Shown here piece by piece: positions 1-9,991 of a stretch of 54,109 nucleotides of DNA. Numbering within the stretch: position 1 is the first letter of the stretch; every line of letters starts with the position of its first letter. Origin of the DNA: Bacteroidales bacterium UBA1216 (GTDB lineage: Bacteria > Bacteroidota > Bacteroidia > Bacteroidales > Paludibacteraceae); contig DBXI01000029.1 in NCBI GenBank assembly GCA_002309255.1, positions 193 through 54,301 of the forward strand, written 5' to 3'. The notes beneath the pieces are model-generated. The model saw nothing but the letters and a program-made list of their open reading frames with translations. It was not told where the DNA came from and did no database searches. Both the position numbers and the translations under genes were made by a program.

Positions 1-629
1 GAGAACATACCTTTCTTCATCTCACCTCCGTACCAGGTGTTCAGGATCACCTGCTCACGGCTGGTGGTGTTGAAGGCAACGCAGGTCTCCGAGTTCAGGC
101 CGAGCTCCTTGAAGTTCTCTACCTTGGCGAGCGATGCATTGTAGATAACGAAGTTAGGCTCGAAGTTCTCCAGTTCCTCAGCGGTCGGCTGGATGAACAT
201 GTTCTTAACGAAGTGAGCCTGCCATGCTACCTCAACGATGAAGCGCACAGCCATGCGGGTGTCCTTGTTAGCGCCGCAGAAAGCGTCCACTACGTACAGC
301 TCCTTGTTGCTCAGCTCCTTGATGGCCAGCTCCTTAACGGTAGCCCAAACCTCTTCCGACATCGGATGGTTGTCGTTCTTGTACTCGTCAGAAGTCCACC
401 ATACGGTGTCCTTCGAGTTAGCGTCCATAACGATGTATTTGTCCTTAGGCGAGCGGCCGGTGTAGATGCCGGTCATTACGTTTACAGCGCCGAGCTCGGT
501 CTCCTGACCTTTCTCGTAGCCGGTGAGAGCGGGGTTGATCTCCTCGTTGAACAGGTACTCATACGAAGGGTTGTGTGCCTTAACGGTAGCACCCTTAATG
601 CCATACTGGCTAAGATCTAATTGTTTCAT
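1..629 (-). CDS. pckA: Phosphoenolpyruvate carboxykinase (ATP), N-terminal part
   Basis: ATP-dependent PEP carboxykinase interconverts oxaloacetate plus ATP with phosphoenolpyruvate, CO2 and ADP in the cytosol; in anaerobic Bacteroidales it often runs towards CO2 fixation to oxaloacetate. The minus-strand frame opens at the ATG at 627-629 and stays open to the window edge, giving 209 codons of a protein that is usually about 535 residues, so the C-terminal part with the nucleotide- and metal-binding motifs lies outside. Recognisable family features are the N-terminal LSQYGIKG start, the TGIYTGRSPKDKYIV segment that carries the conserved substrate-binding arginine, the YVVDAFCGA segment and NTWYGGEMKKGMF at the edge. 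It has its own promoter about 100 bases upstream. The identification is from recalled family motifs and is firm. Confidence 0.95.
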   Translation of the reverse strand, partial: MKQLDLSQYGIKGATVKAHNPSYEYLFNEEINPALTGYEKGQETELGAVNVMTGIYTGRSPKDKYIVMDANSKDTVWWTSDEYKNDNHPMSEEVWATVKELAIKELSNKELYVVDAFCGANKDTRMAVRFIVEVAWQAHFVKNMFIQPTAEELENFEPNFVIYNASLAKVENFKELGLNSETCVAFNTTSREQVILNTWYGGEMKKGMF

Positions 630-725
630 AATTGTGATGTATTTTAGTTGTTTTTTGTTAGCGTTATTATCTCGGTATCCCGACGTCTGCAATGGTGATT
701 TGCGCTCGCGCACATTACACCGCTA

Positions 726-756
726 CAAAGTTACAACAATTATTGCAAATTTCCAA
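726..756 (-). promoter_or_regulatory. Promoter of pckA
   Basis: On the minus strand TTG (754-756) is followed after 20 bases by TAACTTTG (726-733), matching the Bacteroidota -33/-7 consensus. Transcription would start near 719, leaving a leader of about 90 bases before pckA. Confidence 0.75.
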
Positions 757-834
757 ATTTTTGAGGGATTATTTTCTAAAAAAATGCAAATTTAATTCTA
801 ACAATGCAAATATTACCCCTTATCGGCACAATTA

Positions 835-878
835 TGCGCAAAAAAACACTCAGGCACCCCGTTTCGGATGCCTGAGTG
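835..878 (-). terminator. Rho-independent terminator of the 9905-909 operon
   Basis: A perfect 10-bp inverted repeat (847-856 with 869-878, CACTCAGGCA and its complement) is followed on the minus strand by a run of Ts (841-846 and beyond). It lies 30 bases after the stop of the 909-3887 gene. Confidence 0.85.
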
Positions 879-908
879 AATGTTAGCCATCAGCCATTGG
901 CTTATGGC

Positions 909-3887
909 TTACCAGAGCATGAACTTCTTTCCGTTCTGGATAACAATACCCTTGTAGTTTGCACCGACCTGCATACCCATGATGTTGTACATCGGTTGGT
1001 TGAGGTCGAGTCCGGCGTGGTTCCGGATATCCTCTACTGCGTCCCAAGGAACGTAGTCCGGATCCTCATCCCACATACCTTTGTGATCAAGGATACCTGT
1101 GCTCATTGAGCTGAAGTTATACGAGTTGCAGAACAGCTCCATGAACTTGGCTACGTAGGTCTTGCCGTCGTTTCCAACCAGTCGGAACTGCCCGGTGTAG
1201 TATCCGTAGCGGTAGCCTGATTCGGCTTTTTCCTCGTCATAGCCATCGAACTGGAGGCGGATGTCGGCGTCGGTAGCCAGAACAGCGTCGGCCTGCTTGC
1301 CTGTTACGTCAATGTAGCAGCTCTCCAGATCGATATTGCCACGTGCTACGTTGTATACGCCGGATACGGCACCTTCCTTGTTCGTGTAAACCAGCAAGTA
1401 AACGGACGGCAGTTGATTGCCTTCCTCGCCTGTACCGAACATGAGGAACCAACCGTTCTTGCCCTCCTGGTAGTATCCGCTGTTCTTGTCGAGGTAAGCA
1501 GCCTCGAATGCCCATACGTCCAACTGGATAGCATCGTCAGGTATGTCGGCAGCCTTGCTCGTGAAGTCGTTACCTTTGACAGGGTTGCTGGCGGGGAAGT
1601 ACTTGTCGTTTTCACCCTTGGTGAAGGGCTGTACAGTCCACGACCAGGTGCCGTTCTTAGGCATCGTGGTGGTCTTGGTAGCGCTATATACGCTCAGGGT
1701 GGTGTAGTACTCGCTCTCCCAGTAGAGCACGATGTCGTAGAAGTCAGCCATGGTCTCGGCTTCCCATGTGAAGGTCACATTATCGCCGCCAAAGACCTCA
1801 GCCTTCGGGTTCTTGGGCTCGTACTTGTTCGTACCTACGGTGAACTCGCATGCTACTTCGGGGCCAATCGGGTTGTTCTTCTTGTCCACAGCCTGCACGA
1901 TAGCAGCATAGGTCTTACCTTCAACTACGTCCACTGTGAGCGGACTTTCGGGTCTTTCTCTCGAGTCGAAGTTGTCGTAGGCAACTGTCTCTCCAGCCCA
2001 AACGCGAACGTACAGGCGCTCGCCTTGGCCGAACTCGGGTGCATCCCATGTGAGGGTAGCGCTCTTCTTGTCGCTGGCTACTTTAGCGGTCAGGTTCGTC
2101 ACCTTCTTCTCTACCAGCTCGAACGGGATCGTTGCGAGCAGTTCGCCACGCGAGTAGCCGCTTTCCGACTGGTTGAGAGCATAAACCTGTACTTGATACT
2201 TACCGGCGTTGAGTCCGAGAATAGGCGAGGTAGATGTACCGATGTTACGTACGCACTTGCTCCATGAGTCGCCGCGCTGCATGGCATCCTCTTCCACGTT
2301 CAGGATCCACTTGGTGGAGCAGTAGTAGTGATTTTCGTAGTCATCGTCCTCGGAGAAGCCGATACCGTCCTGGTAAGCAAAGCGGTCGCACTCGCCGGTG
2401 GTAACAGTGATGCCTGCGATCAGCGCTTGTGCATCTGCATCAAACAGACCGATAGCGAAGGCCGAATTGTCATACGAGTACCAGGTGAACTGAGCCTCGC
2501 AGTAGGATAGCGCCCAGATAGAGGGATCAGGAATATCTTCGATAGAAGGATCAACCTCACCGGACTTGCCGATCTCGGCTACAATGAAGTTGTCCATAGC
2601 CAGAGCGGTGTAGTCGCTTGCACCGTCGGCAAAGCGGAACGCGATGAACTTGGCCGAAGCCGGCAGGTCAGCGAGTGAGCAAACGACATGCTTGTACGTG
2701 AGGGTTGGCTCGTATGTCTGCAGCGAGACGAAGGTGGAAGCCTTGCTCGGATTGGTCATATAGCCTACCTCCAGCTTGCCGCTATAGTCAGCGCCCAGGC
2801 TGGTCTTGTAGTCAAAGGCAACCTCCAGTTTGTTGAGTTGTGCGTTGAACATCGGCATTGCGAATATGCGCTCGCTGTTCGGTCCGCCGCCATAAGCCTG
2901 AAGGTGTGCTTCGCCTTGTACGGTGGAAGCATTGCCTTCGTCGTCGTATGTCTTGTCCTTGACGATGCTTATCTGGTCGGTTGGGGTAGCTATCGTCCAG
3001 CAGTCAGGAGCGGCTGATGTGAAGCCTGAACCTGTTTCGTCGCGTGTGAAGGTCTCCAGCCAGGGTACGTTGAATGCTGCGCACGGTGTTCTGAACGCGT
3101 TCTTCGGAGCCAAGCTCTGTGTACTGGCGCTGCAGTACGAGCGAACATAGAACTCATAATCCGTCTCTTCATACAGGTCGGTGAGTGTGACGGTCTTCTT
3201 CGACGTCTTCACACCCTTAGCCCAGTTCACATCATCGCCGGCTTCGATCAGCAGGTACTGGAACTGATCAGCGTCACCCTTCCAGGTGAACGTAACGCTG
3301 TTGGCTGACAGCTCGCTCATGACGATGTTGTACGGGTTTTCGCAATCAGCGTTGCCGCCCATGCTAACACCGCTAACTTCATCGATAGCCAAGCCGCCGT
3401 TACCGATCTCACCGGTAGCGTGGAAGGCGATATAGATGCGCTGCTTCTTATACGCGCTCAGGTCGATCTCGAAATGGCTCCAGTCTGAAATGCTGATGCG
3501 GTGTGCTGCATCGCCTTTCTTCGATGATGTATAATAGGTTTCCAGTACCTCGAACGACTCAAGATCAGTGCCGCTCAACGACACCTCAACGCGCAGTTCG
3601 CCGGAGGATGTGTTCTCGCCAATACGAGCATTGAAATGCAACTTCTCGCCGCTCTCGGGGCGGAGTTGCGGAGTGATCAGGTAGTTATCTCCGCCATAGC
3701 TCGACATAGATACCATGGCGCAGTTCTCGCCATTCTTTACGCCTTTCTTCCATCCATAGGTGTTACTGTTATTTACTTCCCAATCCTCGGGTGGGAATCC
3801 CTCATCCTCAAAGCTCTCGTTGAGCTGTTGAGCCTGGATACTAGTGCAGAACAATGCTGCTACGAAGTACGATAAGAATTTCTTCAT
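909..3887 (-). CDS. Secreted Fn3 / jelly-roll surface protein, 992 aa
   Basis: Large exported protein, probably exposed at the cell surface; no enzymatic motif seen. Residues 1-19 are a signal peptide (MKKFLSYFVAALFCTSIQAQ). Residues about 20-175 form a jelly-roll of the choice-of-anchor J / cleaved-adhesin type (ESFEDEGFPPEDW start, LAIDEVSG end). About 183-270 is a fibronectin-III domain, about 275-440 a second jelly-roll, 600-690 and 700-780 further Fn3-like domains, and about 800-935 a beta module resembling the ends of the 34525 and 42581 proteins. The tail (MYNIMGMQVG...YKGIVIQNGKKFMLW) resembles C-terminal sorting tails of Bacteroidales secreted proteins but is of a different type from its neighbours. 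It is the last gene of a probable three-gene operon and is followed by a clear terminator. Ligand and function are unknown. Confidence 0.85.
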   Translation of the reverse strand: MKKFLSYFVAALFCTSIQAQQLNESFEDEGFPPEDWEVNNSNTYGWKKGVKNGENCAMVSMSSYGGDNYLITPQLRPESGEKLHFNARIGENTSSGELRVEVSLSGTDLESFEVLETYYTSSKKGDAAHRISISDWSHFEIDLSAYKKQRIYIAFHATGEIGNGGLAIDEVSGVSMGGNADCENPYNIVMSELSANSVTFTWKGDADQFQYLLIEAGDDVNWAKGVKTSKKTVTLTDLYEETDYEFYVRSYCSASTQSLAPKNAFRTPCAAFNVPWLETFTRDETGSGFTSAAPDCWTIATPTDQISIVKDKTYDDEGNASTVQGEAHLQAYGGGPNSERIFAMPMFNAQLNKLEVAFDYKTSLGADYSGKLEVGYMTNPSKASTFVSLQTYEPTLTYKHVVCSLADLPASAKFIAFRFADGASDYTALAMDNFIVAEIGKSGEVDPSIEDIPDPSIWALSYCEAQFTWYSYDNSAFAIGLFDADAQALIAGITVTTGECDRFAYQDGIGFSEDDDYENHYYCSTKWILNVEEDAMQRGDSWSKCVRNIGTSTSPILGLNAGKYQVQVYALNQSESGYSRGELLATIPFELVEKKVTNLTAKVASDKKSATLTWDAPEFGQGERLYVRVWAGETVAYDNFDSRERPESPLTVDVVEGKTYAAIVQAVDKKNNPIGPEVACEFTVGTNKYEPKNPKAEVFGGDNVTFTWEAETMADFYDIVLYWESEYYTTLSVYSATKTTTMPKNGTWSWTVQPFTKGENDKYFPASNPVKGNDFTSKAADIPDDAIQLDVWAFEAAYLDKNSGYYQEGKNGWFLMFGTGEEGNQLPSVYLLVYTNKEGAVSGVYNVARGNIDLESCYIDVTGKQADAVLATDADIRLQFDGYDEEKAESGYRYGYYTGQFRLVGNDGKTYVAKFMELFCNSYNFSSMSTGILDHKGMWDEDPDYVPWDAVEDIRNHAGLDLNQPMYNIMGMQVGANYKGIVIQNGKKFMLW

Positions 3888-3905
3888 AAGTGTGATGTTG
3901 TTTAG

Positions 3906-3940
3906 TCGTACCGGTGCGGTCTCACGACGCGCCGGTACGA
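3906..3940. repeat. Intergenic hairpin between operon genes
   Basis: A 13-bp inverted repeat (3906-3918 with 3928-3940, one G-U pair) fills much of the 63-base gap between two surface-protein genes. Neither strand has a T-run after it, so it looks more like an RNA-stabilising or processing hairpin than a terminator. No TAnnTTTG promoter follows it. Confidence 0.6.
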
Positions 3941-3950
3941 TGTTAATATA

Positions 3951-6653
3951 TTAGCGAACGCTAACGCCTTGTGCATTGTAGGTATTGCCGTTCTGTTCGA
4001 TGAACAGATGGCCGTCCACGATGCGCTTGGCAGCTTTCGTTGTTGTTGCTATGGTCTCTACTGCTGTTTGGTCTTCAGCTATAAGCACCTTGATGTCATC
4101 GACATAAGCCGATACATATGCGCTGGTAGAGGTGTAACGTATAGCGAGGTACTTGGCTGCGGCCGGAGCATTGTTCAGGTAAACCCTGGTGGGCGTCTCC
4201 TCGTATGCATATACGTCGTTAGCCAGTGTCTTGATGAGGCAGAACTCACCGTAGAGCTCTGTCAGGTAGCCTACCTCAAAGGTGATCGAGCTTGAACTTA
4301 CCTTGTAGAAGAGGGTGAGCATGAGTTCGCTCATGTTCTCGTCAAGAGCCGGCAGGATGAGCATCTGCTCGTCTGCGCCGTAGAAGTGTACGCAGTTGCT
4401 ACCGATAGCAGCTGTAGTAGCTTCAATCATCGGGTAGTCACCCTCTGTGCGACGCTCCCAGCAGTCGGGCAGTACGGGCAGCTGTTGGCCTTCCTCCAGT
4501 TCAAACTCAAAGTCCTCAACGAACGGGATTGCTCCTCTGAGTGCGGCGCACTTGGTGGTGAAGGAGCGTGTAGCGCTGTACTCGCCCTCGCACGCAGCCT
4601 GCACGCGTACGCTATAAGATGTATTAGCAGCGAGCTCGGTCAGCTTGTGGCTCAGGCCTTTGACGTTAGCGATGACAGTCCAGTCTTCGTCAGTGGCGGC
4701 TTTGTACTCAACGTTGAAGGTTTCCTCGGCGCTCTCCCAGCTGATGAGTGCGCTGTTGCCATCCACCTCAGCCACCTTCAGGTTGGTGGGCTTGGGGCAC
4801 TCCGGCACGAATGTTGCAGATGCCGTCCACTCGCTGTGTTTCTCAGCGGTGCAGGCAGCCTGAACCTGTACCTCGTATGTCTTCTCTTGTTCAAGGCCGG
4901 AAAGGGTGTAGGTAGGCTCGCTCAGGTTGAGCACCTCAATCCATTCGTTCTCTTCCTCAGCCACCTCGCGATAGCGCAGGTTCCAAACGGTCTCGTCGTC
5001 GCCGGCTGTCCATGTTAAGAGTGCGCCGTCGGACGAAGCGGATGCTTTGGGCTTGGCCGGTGTGGTGCATGGCTTAGCCACGATCTGTACGTCGTCAACG
5101 TAGAAGTAGTTGCTCTTGTTGTTAGCGTGGCCGCGGAAGATGATGTTCACTATCTTGCCGGTGTAGTCACCCAGGTCAAGTGTCACGGTCTTCCAGCCAT
5201 CCTGAGGCATATTGAGCAGCACGGTCTCTTTCGATCCGTCGAAGATCAGCACCTCAGCTGTTACCTGGTTGCGGTACGCGAACTTAAGCAGAGCATGCTC
5301 GGTGAGTTCGATAGCCGGGCTCTTCAGGTCAGCCGGTGTGGTTGAACTGCTGCGTCCGTTGTAGCGTGCTGAGTTGGGCGAGCTGGCGTGCTCGTCGCTC
5401 CATTCGCTGCCGATTGACCATGAGTTGCCATAGCCACTGGCAAAATCTTCCGACTCCCAGCATGTAGGCAGGGCAGCCTCGGCATCGAAGTTCTCCGAGT
5501 ACGGCATCTGAACAGCCACGCAGTTGGTGGTGAGGCTGAGCTTAACCGCGGAGCTCTGTGTCTGGTCGTTGAAGAACGAGCGCAGATAGAAGTCGTAGCT
5601 TGTGCTGGACTGCAGTGTGTCGAGTTTGACAGACTCACCGGCAACAGCCGCTACTCCCGCCCATTCGAACTCAGCGCCCTTGCGAACGCAAACGAATTGG
5701 TATTTGCTGATACCTGCCACTGCATCCCAAAGGATGGTAACAGAGTTATGTGTCAGGCCATCCATGCGCAGGTTTGCCGGCGCATTGCATGCCGGTGTGA
5801 ACGAGATGACTGCATCGGAGCTCTGCTTGCTCTTGCTGCAGTAGTGGCGCACGTGGAAGTCATACTCCGTGCCGGCCTCAAGACCGCTAACGGTGCATGT
5901 GAACTTGTCGGCGCTCAGCAGTTTCCAGTCAGCTGCCTCAGCGTCCTTGGCTACAACGCAGTACTGGTATCTCTCACCTTCCTCGCCTTGCCATGTGAAC
6001 ACACCGCCATCGGGTGTAGCGGCAGCTGTCAGCTTGGACGGACGCAAGCATGATCCGCCTGCCTCAGCGTACTCAAAGGTTGTCTTGGGCAGGAAGGCGG
6101 ATCCGCCTGTAGGGTTGGTTGGCAGGCTGCTGTATCCGCTACCGTGTACCTCAACCGCAGCATCAGCTTCAATACCGACATAGGTTGCGTCTGCATAGTT
6201 GCTGCCTTTCGATTTGGTCTGAATATCTACCAGCAAGTTGCCCTCGATATATTCAAACGGTGTGCTGAAGGTAAGGGTAACAGTAGTCTGGCTGCCATCA
6301 ATCTTGCCTTCATATACGGCAGTAGTGGCCGTAGCGTCGTAGGAGTACGATGACCAGTAACCGCCGTCGTAATGATCGGCCGTTGTGGATGCCAAACTAA
6401 CGGTGTAGATACCATCAATCTCTTTATCCGCAACGGATGTTACGTAGAACGTCATGGATATGATGGACTTGCCGGCAAGCTCCTCGATGTAGCTCTCCGG
6501 GTAGATGATTTGAGCGTGCTGAAAACAATCATTGTTGTACGACTCGATTGGCGCCTTGGTGCTTGTTACAGTACCATTAGCCACGGTCACATCGCCGGCA
6601 TTCATTGTCGTGGTCATAGCCAGCACGGCGAGAATAGAATAAAGTTTCTTCAT
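3951..6653 (-). CDS. Secreted Fn3 / jelly-roll surface protein, 900 aa
   Basis: Exported multidomain protein of unknown function. After a signal peptide (MKKLYSILAVLAMTTTMNAG) comes a beta module at about 20-195 that is shared with the N-termini of the 10509, 15502 and 22106 proteins (xVANGTVTS, IIYPESYIEEL, SAFLPKTTFEY). Then follow Fn3 domains at about 200-285 and 287-375, a jelly-roll at about 380-530 (YSENFDAEAALPTCWES ... FYVDDVQI), Fn3 domains at about 532-620 and 622-700, a second jelly-roll at about 708-860, and the tail KRIVDGHLFIEQNG...YNAQGVSVR. It is the middle gene of the three-gene run, with hairpin-bearing gaps of 66 and 63 bases on either side and no promoter of its own, so it is probably cotranscribed with 6720-9905. 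Adhesion or glycan binding is a guess from the fold only. Confidence 0.85.
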   Translation of the reverse strand: MKKLYSILAVLAMTTTMNAGDVTVANGTVTSTKAPIESYNNDCFQHAQIIYPESYIEELAGKSIISMTFYVTSVADKEIDGIYTVSLASTTADHYDGGYWSSYSYDATATTAVYEGKIDGSQTTVTLTFSTPFEYIEGNLLVDIQTKSKGSNYADATYVGIEADAAVEVHGSGYSSLPTNPTGGSAFLPKTTFEYAEAGGSCLRPSKLTAAATPDGGVFTWQGEEGERYQYCVVAKDAEAADWKLLSADKFTCTVSGLEAGTEYDFHVRHYCSKSKQSSDAVISFTPACNAPANLRMDGLTHNSVTILWDAVAGISKYQFVCVRKGAEFEWAGVAAVAGESVKLDTLQSSTSYDFYLRSFFNDQTQSSAVKLSLTTNCVAVQMPYSENFDAEAALPTCWESEDFASGYGNSWSIGSEWSDEHASSPNSARYNGRSSSTTPADLKSPAIELTEHALLKFAYRNQVTAEVLIFDGSKETVLLNMPQDGWKTVTLDLGDYTGKIVNIIFRGHANNKSNYFYVDDVQIVAKPCTTPAKPKASASSDGALLTWTAGDDETVWNLRYREVAEEENEWIEVLNLSEPTYTLSGLEQEKTYEVQVQAACTAEKHSEWTASATFVPECPKPTNLKVAEVDGNSALISWESAEETFNVEYKAATDEDWTVIANVKGLSHKLTELAANTSYSVRVQAACEGEYSATRSFTTKCAALRGAIPFVEDFEFELEEGQQLPVLPDCWERRTEGDYPMIEATTAAIGSNCVHFYGADEQMLILPALDENMSELMLTLFYKVSSSSITFEVGYLTELYGEFCLIKTLANDVYAYEETPTRVYLNNAPAAAKYLAIRYTSTSAYVSAYVDDIKVLIAEDQTAVETIATTTKAAKRIVDGHLFIEQNGNTYNAQGVSVR

Positions 6654-6669
6654 AATTATTTGTTTTAGT

Positions 6670-6707
6670 GATGTCGCAGTTGCGTTTAGCCGCGCAACTG
6701 CGACATC
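6670..6707. repeat. Intergenic hairpin between operon genes
   Basis: A perfect 15-bp inverted repeat (6670-6684 with 6693-6707, GATGTCGCAGTTGCG and complement) occupies the 66-base gap between the 6720 and 3951 genes. There is no adjacent T-run on either strand. Its placement matches the hairpin at 3906-3940, though the sequence is unrelated. Confidence 0.65.
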
Positions 6708-6719
6708 TGTTATGTTCGG

Positions 6720-9700
6720 TTATCGAATGTTTACGCCCTGAGCGTTGTAGGTCTCGCCGTCGCGCTCGATGATCAGCTGACCGTTGATGATGCGCTTGGT
6801 AGCAGTAGCGTTGATGCTATTGTAGTCGATAGCGGACGGTGCTTCCGGTGTGACAGCCAGACGAACGTTATCAACGAATGCGCTTGCTAATGAGCTCGTG
6901 GCGTCGCAGTAGCGGATAGCCAGATACTTAGCATCGGCAGCGATGTTCTTGAGATCCAGTGCGTGCTCTGTGGAACCATAGGCGCTGAGTGCTTCCAGGG
7001 TCTCCAGAACTTGGAACTCGGCAGCCAGACTGGTCAGGTAGCCCAGTTGCAGGGTTGCGAAGCTAACCTTGTAGAACAGTGAGAGACTGAGTTCTGTCAG
7101 GTCAGCATCGTATGTCGGCAGGATAACGAGTTGCTCGTTGTTGCCGTAGAATTTGAGGCAACGGCCAGTGCCGCCATAAGCGCCGGTATTTTCTTCCACG
7201 TACGGGTATTCAGTCTCCGATACTTTCTCCCAGCAAGCTGGCAGGGTGTTAGCTGCTACCTCCTCAAAGTCCTCATAGAGCGGCAGCTCGTTCTCTGCGC
7301 GTGCAGCGCACTTGGTGGTGAACTCAATAGCTTCGGTAAATTCGCCACCGCAAGCAGCCTGAACTTGTACCTCATAGGTCGTGCTACCTGCCAGAGCGGT
7401 CAGCTCGTAACTCTTGGCTGCGATGTTCTCAACCGTTGTCCACGCATCAGCACCGTCGGCACGATACTGGAGGTTAAACTTCTCTTCAGCACACTCCCAC
7501 TTAACGATAGCGGTGTTAGCCTCTACCGACTCTACATTAAGGTTAGTTGGAACAGGGCAGGTGGTAGTGAAGTTAACCGATGCTGTCCAGGCGCTACTGT
7601 GCTCCTCGTCGCAAGCGGCCTGCACTTGTACCTCGTAGTTCTTTCCTGCTGTCAGGTTGCTTAGGGTTACTTCGTTCTCTTGTACGGGCTTAACCGTCCA
7701 GTTAGCCTCCGGCTCAGCCACCTCGCGGTAGCGGATGTTCCATTCGGTCTCCTCGTCACCGGGCGTCCAACTAACAACAGCAACGTTCGAAGCAGGATCA
7801 ACAGCTAATGCTGTCGGCAACGGGCAAACAATCTTGCGAATAACGGAGATGTTGTCGATGTAAGCATGCGAATAGTAGAAGCTTGAAGAATTGCCTACTA
7901 ATCTTAATGCCAATCGTGCGCTTTCCGAAGCCGTCTTTGGCATTTCAATCACGCCGCTGGCTGCATAAGAATCAACACGGTCGAGCGTTGCCACGTTAGT
8001 AAAGGTGCTATTGCTATAGTATCCAACCTCCAACTGCCCATTTTTACTGTTTGTAGTCCCGTTATTATAGTCAAACGAAATCTTCAGGTTCTTGACCTCT
8101 TCTGCGAACTCCGGCAACAAGACGATTCTTGTATTGGTGTTTTTGGCTTGAATATCCAAGCACTTCGAGCCGGTTTTTGCATTGGAAGTAATAACCTTTG
8201 CATAATTGTCCTCATTATTTGTTTCCGTCACAGCCCAGCATACAGGCAAAGCGTCAACAACCTTCGTTTCAAAGCCCTCTTCCCATGCAGTCGATTCGCT
8301 TACTGATGCATGCTCGCACTCGGTGAGGAACGAAACAGCGGCAGTAAATTCGCTCTCCAGATCTGCGTCACAAACAGCCTTAACCTGAACATAGTATTGC
8401 GTGCCGGGAGTCAGGTTCTTGAGTTCGAACGGATTGGTGATGTTGCCATCTACTTCATTCCAGTTCTCGCCATCGGTGGAAAGCTGCAGCCCAAAGTTTG
8501 CGGCCGTCGACTCCCAAGCTACCTTGGCGCTATTCGTGGTAACTTCGCTTACTGCCAGCTCGCGGGGCTTGGAGCAAGATGCTCCTGTCGCAACGATACT
8601 CAAGTTGTCAACATATATACCTCCGTCACCATAATTAGCATTGGCGAAGAAACGGATAACGATGCTTTTTCCGGCAAAGTCAGCAAGGCTGATTTCTGCT
8701 CCTGTGAAATCGCCTGGGTTAGACTCGCTTGATCCGCTGCCTTTCGCATACGACTCCAGCTCTTTCCACTCACCGCCATCGGCAGAGATCTGAACTTTAA
8801 AAGCACCGCAGCTAGCCGTGTGCGAATAGTCGAATGTGAGTTTCTGCGCCGGTGTTGCGGGCAGCACGATTGTAGGAGTATTGATTTGTGCTATACTGCC
8901 GCTCGAAGGAGAAGCATAATAGTTGGCCATACGAATCATCTTGTTTCCGCCATAGGTATAAACGCCCCATGCGGGGACAGCCGGTGCACCATAGCCGCCT
9001 CCAACCGATGTCGATCCGGCGTTGCTCCAGCAAGTCGGAACAGCGTCGTTGGTCTGATCCTCAAAGTTCTCGCTCCAAGGCAGAGTGGTGATACTCTCGC
9101 ACGGAGTCTCAAAGGATACAACATTCGAGAATTCGCTTTCATCGTCAGCAGCGCACGCAGCCTGAACCTTTACTTGATAGCTTGTAGCGGCAGTTACACT
9201 GAGAGTGTACGGGTTGGTAGTAGCAGCTACTGTAGCCCAATCGGCCGAACCCTCCTTGTAGGATACATTCCACTTCGTTTCCGAGCCACCATTTGTCCAT
9301 GACAGCTTAACACTCGAAGAAGTAACATTCGAGTAACTGAGCTCTGTCGGCTTGGGGCAAGAAACAGGCGCCAGGATCGATACATCGTCCAGATAGATGT
9401 TGCCGCCGTTGTTGTCTACTACGTGGAAGGCTATGTAAATATTTTTCCCTGCATATTCACTAAGGGAAATCTCTTTGGCGTCTCCCCAAGAACTATTGAT
9501 ATCAACATTGGATTTATAGGTTGCAAGAACAGTTGTGAAGTCGGAAGCATTTTCATTTCCTGCCTCAGAAACTTCAACCGTTACAGTTGTGCCTGCATAG
9601 TTCTGAGATGCCAGGTAGAATTGCAGCGTTTCGCCGGCAACCGGGCTCAATTGAGGTGTGATCAGGTAGTTGTCTGCGCCGCCACTGCTGGCATAAGCCA

Positions 9701-9905
9701 TCATAGCATCATAACTGCCACCATGAACACTTACATAGTATGTTGCGTTGTTACGCGACCAATTTCCGCCCTTAACATGAATGGTGCTCCAGCCGGTGGG
9801 AGGAACGGCAGACTCAAACCCTTCGGTAAAAGGCGTTGTTGCCCATGCTGTCGTGATCGAGCAGCAGAGCATAGCTGCCATCACAATTGAATAAATCTTT
9901 TTCAT
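6720..9905 (-). CDS. Secreted Fn3 / jelly-roll surface protein, 1061 aa
   Basis: First gene of the three-gene surface-protein operon. Signal peptide at residues 1-22 (MKKIYSIVMAAMLCCSITTAWA). A jelly-roll at about 24-180 (FTEGFESAVPPTGW ... IYLDDVSIL) is followed by Fn3 at about 183-265, a jelly-roll at about 270-440, Fn3 at about 445-530, a third jelly-roll at about 540-690, two Fn3 domains at about 693-865, a fourth jelly-roll at about 880-1025, and the tail KRIINGQLIIERDG...YNAQGVNIR, nearly the same as in the 3951 protein. The two neighbours look like recent paralogs in their C-terminal thirds. The promoter lies about 90 bases upstream. Function beyond a probable role at the cell surface is unknown. 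Confidence 0.85.
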   Translation of the reverse strand: MKKIYSIVMAAMLCCSITTAWATTPFTEGFESAVPPTGWSTIHVKGGNWSRNNATYYVSVHGGSYDAMMAYASSGGADNYLITPQLSPVAGETLQFYLASQNYAGTTVTVEVSEAGNENASDFTTVLATYKSNVDINSSWGDAKEISLSEYAGKNIYIAFHVVDNNGGNIYLDDVSILAPVSCPKPTELSYSNVTSSSVKLSWTNGGSETKWNVSYKEGSADWATVAATTNPYTLSVTAATSYQVKVQAACAADDESEFSNVVSFETPCESITTLPWSENFEDQTNDAVPTCWSNAGSTSVGGGYGAPAVPAWGVYTYGGNKMIRMANYYASPSSGSIAQINTPTIVLPATPAQKLTFDYSHTASCGAFKVQISADGGEWKELESYAKGSGSSESNPGDFTGAEISLADFAGKSIVIRFFANANYGDGGIYVDNLSIVATGASCSKPRELAVSEVTTNSAKVAWESTAANFGLQLSTDGENWNEVDGNITNPFELKNLTPGTQYYVQVKAVCDADLESEFTAAVSFLTECEHASVSESTAWEEGFETKVVDALPVCWAVTETNNEDNYAKVITSNAKTGSKCLDIQAKNTNTRIVLLPEFAEEVKNLKISFDYNNGTTNSKNGQLEVGYYSNSTFTNVATLDRVDSYAASGVIEMPKTASESARLALRLVGNSSSFYYSHAYIDNISVIRKIVCPLPTALAVDPASNVAVVSWTPGDEETEWNIRYREVAEPEANWTVKPVQENEVTLSNLTAGKNYEVQVQAACDEEHSSAWTASVNFTTTCPVPTNLNVESVEANTAIVKWECAEEKFNLQYRADGADAWTTVENIAAKSYELTALAGSTTYEVQVQAACGGEFTEAIEFTTKCAARAENELPLYEDFEEVAANTLPACWEKVSETEYPYVEENTGAYGGTGRCLKFYGNNEQLVILPTYDADLTELSLSLFYKVSFATLQLGYLTSLAAEFQVLETLEALSAYGSTEHALDLKNIAADAKYLAIRYCDATSSLASAFVDNVRLAVTPEAPSAIDYNSINATATKRIINGQLIIERDGETYNAQGVNIR

Positions 9906-9991
9906 TTTGTTGTTGATTTATTGTGTAACTTAGTTTGTTTGTTTTGCTATGTAGTGCGCGTGGCGCGTAAGTCTCGCGCATATAAAGCAAA

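Noticed and set aside
1413..2267. Long plus-strand open frame of 284 codons
   Set aside because: It lies wholly antisense to the 909-3887 surface-protein gene, has no recognisable family and follows from that gene's codon bias.
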